DNA of 8,868 nt, taken from Vermiphilus sp. (lineage in GTDB: Bacteria; Ratteibacteria; UBA8468; B48-G9; JAFGKM01). A model generated the notes under the pieces. That model ran no database searches. It was not told the origin of the DNA and was given only the letters and a program-made list of their open reading frames with translations. The position numbers and the translations under genes are program-made. The stretch's first letter is position 1; each line of letters starts with the position of its first letter. The stretch lies in NCBI GenBank assembly GCA_020722825.1, contig DYKC01000038.1, positions 1 through 8,868 of the forward strand. The letters run 5' to 3'. Below are positions 1 to 5,763 of the stretch, in pieces.

Positions 1-455
1 AATAGCAACAAAAAGGAGGAGGCTCAGACAATGAGCGAGAAAGAATTTCTTTATCAGATGAGATTAAAGATATTTCAAGAAGCAGATAAGAAAGAAATTC
101 CGGTTACTCTTCTCTGTAAGAAGCACCATGTGAGTAGAAAGTGGTTCTACAAGTGGAAAAAGAGAAGAGATAAAGAAGGAGACGAAGGTTTAAGACCAAA
201 GATAAGAGCAGCCCCAAAGATGCCCAATAGAGTGCCAAAAGAAATAGAGGAGCAGATTCTAAACTTTATAAAAGAGTATCCCACTTATGGACCAGAAAGA
301 ATAAAGGCAGAATTAAAATCTGCTGGTATCTCTGTGGGACACACTGGTATCTACAATGTCCTTAAGAGAAAGGATTTGAATACAGCCAAAAAGAGATTAG
401 AATGGGTAAGAAAATTATCTGGAGAGGTAGTAACCCCGGATGAGATAACCAGATT
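1..455 (+). mobile_element. Remnant of an IS481-like insertion sequence (transposase N-terminal fragment)
   Basis: The coding part (31 to about 455) encodes the DNA-binding region of a transposase: a basic helix-turn-helix, the YPTYGPERI motif, and the KRLEWVRKLSGEVVTPDEI stretch that in intact relatives precedes the rve/DDE catalytic domain. That domain is missing, so the fragment cannot transpose on its own. It has its own SD (AAGGAGG, 13-19) 11 nt before ATG 31. The break lies somewhere after residue 139, judged only from where the familiar pattern stops. The upstream terminal repeat of the insertion sequence would be outside the window. Confidence 0.6.
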
Positions 456-1902
456 GAAGCCGGGACACTTTACTTTAGAAAATATAAAAAAGCAGATAAA
501 AGACAAGGAGGTTATGATGGAAAAAAATCAACAAAAACCTATTGATATAAAGATAGGGGTTAAGCCTGTTTTCTCTGCATTGATTCACAGTGATGATAAA
601 GAAGGGCCATGTAGAATAGGAAGTCCTGAAAATTTGAATCCAGATGTTGAAAGAGAAAATGTAAAGGAATCTTTTAATGATTTTAAAAAAGAACTTAAGG
701 AGATATCAACTGATGATGCTGAAATTTTAGACCCTGTATATATTGAATATGGAGAAAGTTTTGTAATACCAGATAGTCAATTTAAAGAGATTGAAGAAGA
801 ATTACAAAAGATAGACCTATTCTTATTAGCATATAGGGTCCCAGGGATTGAAAAGTATAACAAACCAATATCTATGATTGGTAAAGGTGTATCTAACGTA
901 GATATAGCAGCTTATTTAAGAAGTAGAGGATTGGAAGGCTATGCTCCTTTAGATTTTGATGAAATGAATGAGCTTATATCTCTTCTTAAAGTTAGAAAGG
1001 CTATTAGACAAACAAAAATATTAATAGTTTGTGATGGAGAGATAATTACATGGGGTGTTGTCAGTAACATTTGGAACTTAGAGGATCTTAAATGTAGGTA
1101 TGGGATAGGCTCTAAATGTGTCTCTTTTAAGACCTTTTATGATGAGATGGATAAAGTTGATAAGAAAGAGGCAGAAAATATATCTTCTCAACTAATAAAA
1201 GGTGCTGAAAATATCTATATGGATAAGGATATGGTTACAAAGTCGGTCATCTCTTATATGGCTACAAAATCATTGATGAAAAAATATGAATGTAATGCAT
1301 TTACAATACCTTGCTTTGAACTTTGTGTTACAAAAGTGCCAGCAGAAAGAAAATTTACTCCTTGTCTTACACATGCTCTTTTGCGAAGTGAAGGGTATCC
1401 AGCTGCCTGTGAGGGGGATTTGAATGTATTATTAGCCCATATGCTTTTAATGTATATTTCAAAGAAGTCAACTTATATGGGCAATCCATGGATGGAAGAA
1501 GAAAACATTTTGCACATAGCCCATGATCAAGCATCTTTGAAAATGAAGGGACTTAATGAACCAAATCTAACTTATGAAATAAGGCCATTTACTTATGGTG
1601 GCTGGGGAGCTGTTTTTCGTTATGATTTCAAAAAAGATAAAGGTCAGCAAGTAACATTAGCTAGATTTGATCCTACAGCGACAAAGTTATTAATAACAAA
1701 AGGGGAAATAGTTGGAGGAGAAAGTAAAGGAAAAGGTTGTAGTGGAATGAATGTAGATATAAAAATTCCAAATGTAAGAGAATTTATCCACAAACAGGCA
1801 GATTTTGGTCATCATTTAGCTATGGTATATGGAGATTATACTCAAAAATTAAAAAAGTTAGCTAATATAATGAAATTTGAAATTGTGGAGCATAATGAAT
1901 AA
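31..1902 (+). CDS. Hybrid ORF: transposase N-terminus fused in frame to an L-fucose isomerase-like protein
   Basis: The frame encodes 623 residues in two unrelated parts. Residues 1 to about 140 look like the N-terminus of an IS481/IS3-type transposase: a helix-turn-helix around VSRKWFYKWKKR (35-46), then a second winged-helix-like segment with EYPTYGPERIKAEL (82-95) and KKRLEWVRKLSGE (120-132). The DDE integrase core that should follow is absent. Residues 163-623 resemble the L-fucose/L-arabinose isomerase fold (ketol isomerases that interconvert aldose and ketose with a divalent metal). Candidate metal-site residues lie in CFELC (428-432) and AACEGD (458-463), and HHLAMVYGDY (594-603) is the family's C-terminal signature. 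The 461-residue isomerase part is shorter than E. coli FucI (591) but plausible for shorter FucI-like proteins. Two starts are possible: ATG 31 behind AAGGAGG at 13-19, giving the fusion, and ATG 517 behind AAGGAGG at 505-511, giving the isomerase alone. I favour 517 as the native start. The substrate is unknown. The gene is clearly AT-richer than the genes to its right, suggesting separate ancestry. Confidence 0.8.
   Translation: MSEKEFLYQMRLKIFQEADKKEIPVTLLCKKHHVSRKWFYKWKKRRDKEGDEGLRPKIRAAPKMPNRVPKEIEEQILNFIKEYPTYGPERIKAELKSAGISVGHTGIYNVLKRKDLNTAKKRLEWVRKLSGEVVTPDEITRLKPGHFTLENIKKQIKDKEVMMEKNQQKPIDIKIGVKPVFSALIHSDDKEGPCRIGSPENLNPDVERENVKESFNDFKKELKEISTDDAEILDPVYIEYGESFVIPDSQFKEIEEELQKIDLFLLAYRVPGIEKYNKPISMIGKGVSNVDIAAYLRSRGLEGYAPLDFDEMNELISLLKVRKAIRQTKILIVCDGEIITWGVVSNIWNLEDLKCRYGIGSKCVSFKTFYDEMDKVDKKEAENISSQLIKGAENIYMDKDMVTKSVISYMATKSLMKKYECNAFTIPCFELCVTKVPAERKFTPCLTHALLRSEGYPAACEGDLNVLLAHMLLMYISKKSTYMGNPWMEEENILHIAHDQASLKMKGLNEPNLTYEIRPFTYGGWGAVFRYDFKKDKGQQVTLARFDPTATKLLITKGEIVGGESKGKGCSGMNVDIKIPNVREFIHKQADFGHHLAMVYGDYTQKLKKLANIMKFEIVEHNE
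505..519 (+). promoter_or_regulatory. Internal Shine-Dalgarno and start codons for the isomerase-like protein
   Basis: AAGGAGG (505-511) is followed by tandem ATG codons at 514 and 517, both in the frame of the long ORF (residues 162 and 163). The second ATG is 5 nt from the SD, a workable distance; the first, at 2 nt, is too close. A perfect SD at exactly the point where transposase similarity has ended and isomerase similarity begins indicates the native start of the isomerase gene. Confidence 0.65.
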
Positions 1903-1944
1903 TCTTAAAACAAGGAATGTAATTAAAGACATCTTGATGATATT

Positions 1945-1973
1945 TTTACAATACAAAACACGTGTGGTATGAT
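1945..1973 (+). promoter_or_regulatory. Predicted sigma-70 promoter with extended -10, reading into the repeat element
   Basis: TTTACA (1945-1950), a 17-nt spacer, then TATGAT (1968-1973), with TG at 1965-1966 forming an extended -10. Transcription would begin near 1980 and run rightward through the inverted-repeat region, then antisense to the ABC ATPase gene. No coding frame of note follows on the plus strand, so the product would be a non-coding RNA, or this may be the outward or inward promoter of a former mobile element. AT-rich DNA yields such matches by chance. Confidence 0.35.
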
Positions 1974-2173
1974 GTCAAATGACAAAAAGACATAGCACTG
2001 CTACTCAAACTCTTGAACATTTTTAAGAAATAGTATTTAAGTAGTAGAGATAATTTCACAGAATGAAATGGGACTCTTTCTTGGTTGAGTTTTTCCCCTG
2101 GAAACCCAAGGTTGTTTTATCTCTACAACACTTCTGAGAAAGTGCTGGAGAGGTAGGATTTTGTCATTTGGGA
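1973..2173. repeat. Nested inverted-repeat element, about 200 bp (MITE-like or structured RNA)
   Basis: Three inverted repeats are nested. The outer arms are CAAATGACAAAA (1976-1987) and TTTTGTCATTTG (2159-2170), 12 of 12 matching. The middle arms are 2041-2053 and 2117-2129, 12 of 13 matching, with core GTAGAGATAA / TTATCTCTAC. The inner arms are CTTGG (2080-2084) and CCAAG (2106-2110). An AGCACT string lies inside each outer arm at slightly different distances (about 1994 and about 2140), so the arms resemble slightly diverged ends of one element. No reading frame of significance is inside, and no obvious target-site duplication was found. The right arm ends 11 bp from the ABC ATPase stop codon. 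It could be a non-autonomous element mobilised by a transposase like the one at the window start, or a folded RNA. The rest of the 1903-2181 gap holds only the promoter-like sequence at 1945-1973. Confidence 0.5.
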
Positions 2174-2181
2174 AACTTCTG

Positions 2182-3234
2182 TTAGGTAAAGATTATAAAG
2201 TCATCGGGTGATACAGAAAATGAAATTTTTCCTTTCTGATTTATGTTTTTAAAATCTCCGGAAAATATCCTCAATTGAAACCTATTTCCTTTTTCGGTTG
2301 TTACAGTCAGTTTTACTATCCCGCCCTGGTATTCAATTTGTGTAACTCTGCCTGTTATTATATTTATTTCCTGTCCATAAAAGACATTCTCGGGTCTGAA
2401 CCCTATTTCAACTTTCTGTCCCCTTTCGTATCCTGGCTTTTTGGTCAGATATAACGGTCCTTCAGTGGTTATTGCCTCAATATATTTACCGTTTATGCTC
2501 CTGATTTCTGCCTTGAGTATATTTATGTCTCCCAAAAAGGAGGCAGTGAATTTATCCGCAGGTTCAGAATAAATCTGAACCGGGGTTCCTATCTGTATCA
2601 GTTTTCCCTCGTTCATCACTGCTATTCTTGTACCCATTGCCATCGCCTCTTTCTGGTCGTGGGTAACATAGAGCATGGTTATTTTAGTTTCTCTCTGTAT
2701 CCTGCTTATTTCCGAGCGCATCTCTTCCCTCAGTCTGGCGTCAAGGTTGCTGAGAGGTTCGTCAAGTAAGAGGAGGTTCGGTTCCATAATTATTGCCCTT
2801 GCGAGTGCAACCCTCTGCTGCTGCCCTCCTGAAAGTTTTGATGGGAACTGGCCTTTGAATGGGGTAAGTTTTGTTATCTCCAGAACCTTTTCCGTTTTTT
2901 TCCTGATTATCTCCTGTGGAAATTTTTTGACTTCCAGTCCATATGAGACATTTTTCCATACACTCAGATGTGGCCACAGCGCATAATTTTGAAAGACCAT
3001 GCCAATATTTCTATTTGCCGGGGGTATGTTGGTGATGTCTCTGCCGGAGAGCATAACTTTTCCCGAATCAGGAGGGGTGAATCCCGTTATAATTCTTAAA
3101 AGGGTCGTTTTTCCGCAACCTGACGGTCCTAGAATAAAAAATATTTCGTTTTCTTCAACGGAAAAACTAACATTTTTCAGTACCTCTAATCTGTCAAATT
3201 TTTTTGAAATGCCTTTCAGTTCCAGAATCTCCAT
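2182..3234 (-). CDS. ABC transporter ATP-binding protein, Fe3+/spermidine/sugar importer type (FbpC/PotA-like)
   Basis: The cytoplasmic ATPase of a binding-protein-dependent importer, 350 residues, normal for the family. Every nucleotide-binding motif is intact: Walker A GPSGCGKTT (36-44), Q-loop FQNYALWPH (81-89), signature LSGGQQQRVALARA (134-147), Walker B LLLLDEP (154-160), D-loop SNLD (162-165) and H-loop THD (191-193). A C-terminal TOBE domain starts around GFRPENV (278-284) and runs to the end, as in PotA, FbpC and UgpC proteins, where it modulates transport or contacts regulators. The start ATG lies 9 nt after the stop of the upstream solute-binding gene, with an AAGGGGGA SD overlapping that stop, so the two are almost certainly co-translated. 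The substrate cannot be read from the ATPase; the partner binding protein points to the iron/polyamine/thiamine-like group. No permease gene accompanies it here. Confidence 0.92.
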   Translation of the reverse strand: MEILELKGISKKFDRLEVLKNVSFSVEENEIFFILGPSGCGKTTLLRIITGFTPPDSGKVMLSGRDITNIPPANRNIGMVFQNYALWPHLSVWKNVSYGLEVKKFPQEIIRKKTEKVLEITKLTPFKGQFPSKLSGGQQQRVALARAIIMEPNLLLLDEPLSNLDARLREEMRSEISRIQRETKITMLYVTHDQKEAMAMGTRIAVMNEGKLIQIGTPVQIYSEPADKFTASFLGDINILKAEIRSINGKYIEAITTEGPLYLTKKPGYERGQKVEIGFRPENVFYGQEINIITGRVTQIEYQGGIVKLTVTTEKGNRFQLRIFSGDFKNINQKGKISFSVSPDDFIIFT

Positions 3235-3246
3235 ATTCCCCCTTCA
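3235..3246 (-). promoter_or_regulatory. SD for the ABC ATPase, overlapping the upstream stop codon
   Basis: Read on the minus strand, the solute-binding gene's TGA (3246-3244) runs directly into AAGGGGGAAT and the ATG at 3234. The SD shares bases with the stop codon, an arrangement typical of translational coupling between subunits of one transporter. Confidence 0.7.
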
Positions 3247-4551
3247 CCTGTAAAGCTCGGGCTCTTTTATCAATGATTTGAATTTTCTCAGGGAAAAATT
3301 GAGCCAGTTGTTAATGTGATAATTTCTGAATACAGGGTCAGACCAGTTTTCCCATAAGAATCTTTGTAGGCCAGGATCCACCGGCGTTTCGAAAAATCTT
3401 TTTTTCAATGCCTGATTGTCCGAAGATAATATTATACCCCAACTTTCTCTCAGATAGCGGTGAGGGTCTATTACAAGAGCGCCGAGCATATCGTTCAGTA
3501 CGTTCCATCTTTTTGATGCCAGGTCAAAATTGTAGTGGATGGTTTCTTTTATATTGTATGGATTGAAAACTGTTTCAAGCCCAGGATGTTCATAAACGTC
3601 AGGTCTTATACTGAATCTGTTTAATGAATACTCTTTAGGGCCATATTCCTTACCTTTTTTCTGCATCCAGATAAGTTGTCCTTCATAAGAAAGAAGGTAA
3701 TCAATAAATCTTTTAGCAGTTGTGAGATTTCTGGCACCTTTCAAAATGCCTATAGCGTCAGGGTTTATTACCGTCAGTTTTTCAGGGAACACAAAACCCA
3801 TATTTTCGGCTCCGTTGACCTGGATCTGTGCAAGTGCGTAGGAGTCAATACATGGGGAGACGGCAACCTCACCTGAAGAGGTGTTCTTTGCAACGGTAGA
3901 GGCGCTTGAAGAGAAGTTTCTCGTGTTACCGGCCATGGCAAAGATAATCTCCCATCCTTTTTTCCATCCGTATGCCTGAAGGATTATTTCATACATCATA
4001 TGGAGACTTCCGCTGTGGCGCGGGTCTCCATTACCCACCCAGGTGTAATAAATCCCATTGCCCAGAGATTCCCAGTCCGAGGGGACGGGGAGAGAAAGGA
4101 ATTCAAGTGCCTTTTTGTTGTAAAGTATCCCGAAGCCACTCAGGACAATGCCATACCAGTAAAAGTCTCTGTCGTAGTTGGGTACACCGGCGCAGTGTGA
4201 AGGAATTTTTCTGATGAGGTCCCGTGATATCCTGTATTGTTCCAGAAGGGATTTATCTTTCAGTGTGATATATGGGTCTATACCCCCGCCGAAGAACATA
4301 TCTATCCCTATGCCTTCAGGAGTTTTTTTGTAGAGGGATTCCACGAACTTCAGGTTGTCCGATGTTCCGCCCTGGTCAATCCATTCTATCTCCACACCAC
4401 TTCCGTATTTTGTTAAATGCCATTTGTTGAATGCAGCGGAGAGTTCTATCCGTACTCCTTCCCAGTGCGGAGAAATTATTACGAGTTTTTCTTTGGCACA
4501 AACAGGTTTCGTTGCAAAAAGGAACAATGCGATACAAAACAATTTTCTCAT
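3244..4551 (-). CDS. Secreted solute-binding protein of an ABC importer (Fe3+/family 1-like)
   Basis: 435 residues from ATG 4551. The N-terminus MRKLFCIALFLFATKPVCA is a signal peptide with a short basic region, a hydrophobic core and a VCA|KE signal-peptidase-I site; the Cys is not in a lipobox. The mature protein opens with KLVIISPHWEG (22-32), the first strand of a periplasmic-binding fold. Family-like segments follow: DMFFGGG (84-90), YGIVLSGFGILYNKKAL (133-149), SSGEVAVSPCIDSYA (225-239) and NPDAIGILKGARN plus FIDYLLSYEGQ (263-292). The last motif set is typical of Fe3+-type and related solute-binding proteins. About 100 residues after it (330-435) form a C-terminal extension I cannot assign. 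A longer frame reaches back to 4836, but it overlaps the divergent gene and buries the signal peptide, so 4551 is preferred. The SD is weak (AGGA, 4566-4563, 11 nt from ATG). First gene of the operon with the ATPase. The ligand is unknown. Confidence 0.88.
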   Translation of the reverse strand: MRKLFCIALFLFATKPVCAKEKLVIISPHWEGVRIELSAAFNKWHLTKYGSGVEIEWIDQGGTSDNLKFVESLYKKTPEGIGIDMFFGGGIDPYITLKDKSLLEQYRISRDLIRKIPSHCAGVPNYDRDFYWYGIVLSGFGILYNKKALEFLSLPVPSDWESLGNGIYYTWVGNGDPRHSGSLHMMYEIILQAYGWKKGWEIIFAMAGNTRNFSSSASTVAKNTSSGEVAVSPCIDSYALAQIQVNGAENMGFVFPEKLTVINPDAIGILKGARNLTTAKRFIDYLLSYEGQLIWMQKKGKEYGPKEYSLNRFSIRPDVYEHPGLETVFNPYNIKETIHYNFDLASKRWNVLNDMLGALVIDPHRYLRESWGIILSSDNQALKKRFFETPVDPGLQRFLWENWSDPVFRNYHINNWLNFSLRKFKSLIKEPELYR

Positions 4552-4579
4552 CTGTGGTATATTCCTGTCATTCCCATAG

Positions 4580-4609
4580 ATTATACTTAAAAATTCCTTT
4601 ATTTTGCAA
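4580..4609 (-). promoter_or_regulatory. Predicted sigma-70 promoter of the solute-binding protein/ATPase operon
   Basis: On the minus strand, TTGCAA (4609-4604), an 18-nt spacer and a consensus TATAAT (4585-4580). The predicted start near 4573 leaves a leader of about 22 nt before ATG 4551. It stands back-to-back with the plus-strand promoter, the two -35 boxes being 14 bp apart, so one bound regulator could affect both operons. Confidence 0.6.
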
Positions 4610-4623
4610 GGATGACATAAAAC

Positions 4624-4652
4624 TTGACAAATTGTAAAACATTTTGTATAAT
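4624..4652 (+). promoter_or_regulatory. Consensus sigma-70 promoter of the hexosamine operon, giving a leaderless mRNA
   Basis: TTGACA (4624-4629), exactly 17 nt, then TATAAT (4647-4652): both hexamers match consensus perfectly. The start codon ATG is at 4660, 7 nt after the -10 box, which is where transcription itself should begin. The mRNA should therefore be leaderless or nearly so, and no SD precedes this ATG. The spacer contains ACAAATTGT (4627-4635) and TTTTGT (4642-4647), a weak ACAA/TTGT symmetry that could be an operator or just AT-rich sequence. Confidence 0.75.
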
Positions 4653-4659
4653 TTTTTGT

Positions 4660-5295
4660 ATGGATATAAAAGACCTTTTCCTTACTTTTGAAAAAAGAAG
4701 AAAGTTTAACCAGGATATGAAAGAACGTATAGCCCGTAGGTGCATGGAGCTTATAAATCCTGGCAATGAGATATTCCTGGGTGCCGGAACGACAGTTTCT
4801 TTCCTCGGTGAATACCTGGCGCAGTCTGACAAACACTTTATGCTGAAGATATGGACAAACAATATATTTGTACTGAATTTGTGGCTTAAGAAGTATGAAA
4901 GTTTTTTACTGGAGAATTTCGTAGGGCTTGTCTCCGGCGAGGTCTCAAGAAAGAACCTCAGCGTTGTGGACATTCATTTTAACTTCTCACGCGTGGAGAA
5001 AGTTATTATAGGCAGCCCTGGTATTTCCACCAAGGGCCTCAGTTCAGATGATATTCACACCGTTCAGCAGATAGAGCACGTCGTAAAAAAAGCCGGAGAG
5101 GTAATTATACTTGCCGACAGTTCAAAGATAGGAAGGGAATGCACCTATCAGACAAGGAGTATGAGGATGATAAAGGTTGACATGAAGAAAAAGAAGAAGA
5201 AGTATACCCTGATTACGAATGAAAGCAGGGATGATGTTTACATAAAGACAATAAAAAAACTGAAAGAAATTGGGATGAATATTATTCAGGTCTAA
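4660..5295 (+). CDS. Stand-alone DeoR-type sensor (DeoRC/ISOCOT) domain protein without helix-turn-helix
   Basis: 211 residues from ATG 4660; a TTG at 4624 in the same frame lies in the -35 box and is rejected. The sequence matches the C-terminal sugar-phosphate-binding domain of DeoR-family regulators along its length: RRKFNQDMKERIARRC (13-28), GAGTT (41-45, the phosphate-binding equivalent of DSGTT), TNN (66-68), SGEVSRKNLSVVD (92-104), GSPGISTKGLSSDD (118-131) and ADSSKIGR (152-159). The N-terminal DNA-binding domain of about 55 residues present in normal DeoR proteins is missing, and no HTH can be seen upstream because the promoter occupies that DNA. Lysines cluster at 176-181. It heads an operon with a GNA1-like acetyltransferase and GlmS, so it may sense a hexose or hexosamine phosphate, either as a partner of a separate DNA-binding protein or by acting on an enzyme. 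Some ISOCOT-fold proteins are enzymes, so catalysis is not excluded. Domain call firm, role inferred. Confidence 0.82.
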   Translation: MDIKDLFLTFEKRRKFNQDMKERIARRCMELINPGNEIFLGAGTTVSFLGEYLAQSDKHFMLKIWTNNIFVLNLWLKKYESFLLENFVGLVSGEVSRKNLSVVDIHFNFSRVEKVIIGSPGISTKGLSSDDIHTVQQIEHVVKKAGEVIILADSSKIGRECTYQTRSMRMIKVDMKKKKKKYTLITNESRDDVYIKTIKKLKEIGMNIIQV

Positions 5296-5303
5296 AAAGG
5301 AGG
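5294..5303 (+). promoter_or_regulatory. Strong SD of the acetyltransferase gene
   Basis: AAAAAGGAGG, which overlaps the last bases of the upstream TAA stop and lies 8 nt before ATG 5312. This is the strongest ribosome-binding site in the operon; the flanking genes have none close to their starts (the first is leaderless, glmS is coupled), so the acetyltransferase appears to be the best-translated entry point. Confidence 0.7.
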
Positions 5304-5311
5304 AAACTGTA

Positions 5312-5761
5312 ATGGCTGATATGAAAATAGTAGTACGTGGAGCAAAGATGGAAGACCTTGAAGATGTAGTGAAATTACTTCACCAGTTAAGTTCGCCAAA
5401 GCCCGGTGAGACAACTGACATGAAAGAGGCACAGTCAATTCTGGACAGTATAATCAATAATCCTGATTACGTGCTTTGCGTTGCCTGTGCTGAAAATGAA
5501 CTGGTGGGTACTGCTACGCTTCTGATACAGAGAAACCTGTCTCATGGTGGTAAACCCTATGGACATATTGAAAACGTGGTTACGGATGTCCGATTCAGGG
5601 GCAGGGGTATCGGGCTGACAATGATGAACTTTCTTGTTACTGAAGCCCGTAAAAGAGACTGCTACAAGATAATACTGTGTTGTGAAGCCAAGAACATACC
5701 TTTCTATGAGCGCTGCGGTTTCTTCCTCACAGGAGAATCCGAAATGCGTCTGAATCCTTGA
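5312..5761 (+). CDS. GNAT acetyltransferase resembling eukaryotic glucosamine-6-phosphate N-acetyltransferase (GNA1)
   Basis: 149 residues, a single GNAT domain. The acetyl-CoA pyrophosphate loop is RGRGIG (96-101), preceded by the strand GHIENVVTDVRFRG (84-97). The arrangement follows GNA1 closely: GTATLLIQ (66-73), a short His/Gly loop (78-81), then IENVV, CYKIILCC (117-124), N128 and FYERCGF (131-137). Human GNA1, recalled from memory, has ATATLII, VEDVV, the RG-rich loop, CYKITLEC, a following N, and FYKKFGY in the same order and spacing. GNA1 converts glucosamine-6-P plus acetyl-CoA to GlcNAc-6-P. The gene directly precedes glmS, whose product is glucosamine-6-P, which strengthens the substrate prediction. 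It lies 16 nt after the DeoR-type gene, and its stop is 2 nt before the glmS ATG. It could instead acetylate another amine, since the GNAT family is broad. Cytosolic; no signal or membrane segment. Confidence 0.8.
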   Translation: MADMKIVVRGAKMEDLEDVVKLLHQLSSPKPGETTDMKEAQSILDSIINNPDYVLCVACAENELVGTATLLIQRNLSHGGKPYGHIENVVTDVRFRGRGIGLTMMNFLVTEARKRDCYKIILCCEAKNIPFYERCGFFLTGESEMRLNP

Positions 5762-5763
5762 CA

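Noticed and set aside
453..490. Possible promoter just before the internal isomerase start
   Set aside because: AT-rich hexamers such as TATAAA at 483-488 occur, but no -35 box stands at a sensible distance.
2675..2986. Plus-strand frame inside the ABC ATPase gene
   Set aside because: It reads through the reverse complement of the ATPase signature and Walker B region; typical opposite-strand shadow.
4624..4659. TTG start of the DeoR-type protein at 4624
   Set aside because: This TTG is part of the consensus -35 box, so it would not be transcribed from the promoter found; similarity to DeoRC begins after ATG 4660.
4552..4836. N-terminal extension of the solute-binding protein back to 4836
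   Set aside because: It would bury a clean signal peptide at residue 96, overlap the divergent DeoR-type gene and run across both promoters; ATG 4551 explains everything better.
4599..4973. Minus-strand frame of 124 codons over the DeoR-type gene
   Set aside because: Antisense shadow of a well-supported gene; no recognisable family motif.
5758..5763. TTG start of glmS two codons upstream
   Set aside because: It would place Met-Thr before the required Met-Cys, blocking maturation of the catalytic N-terminal cysteine.
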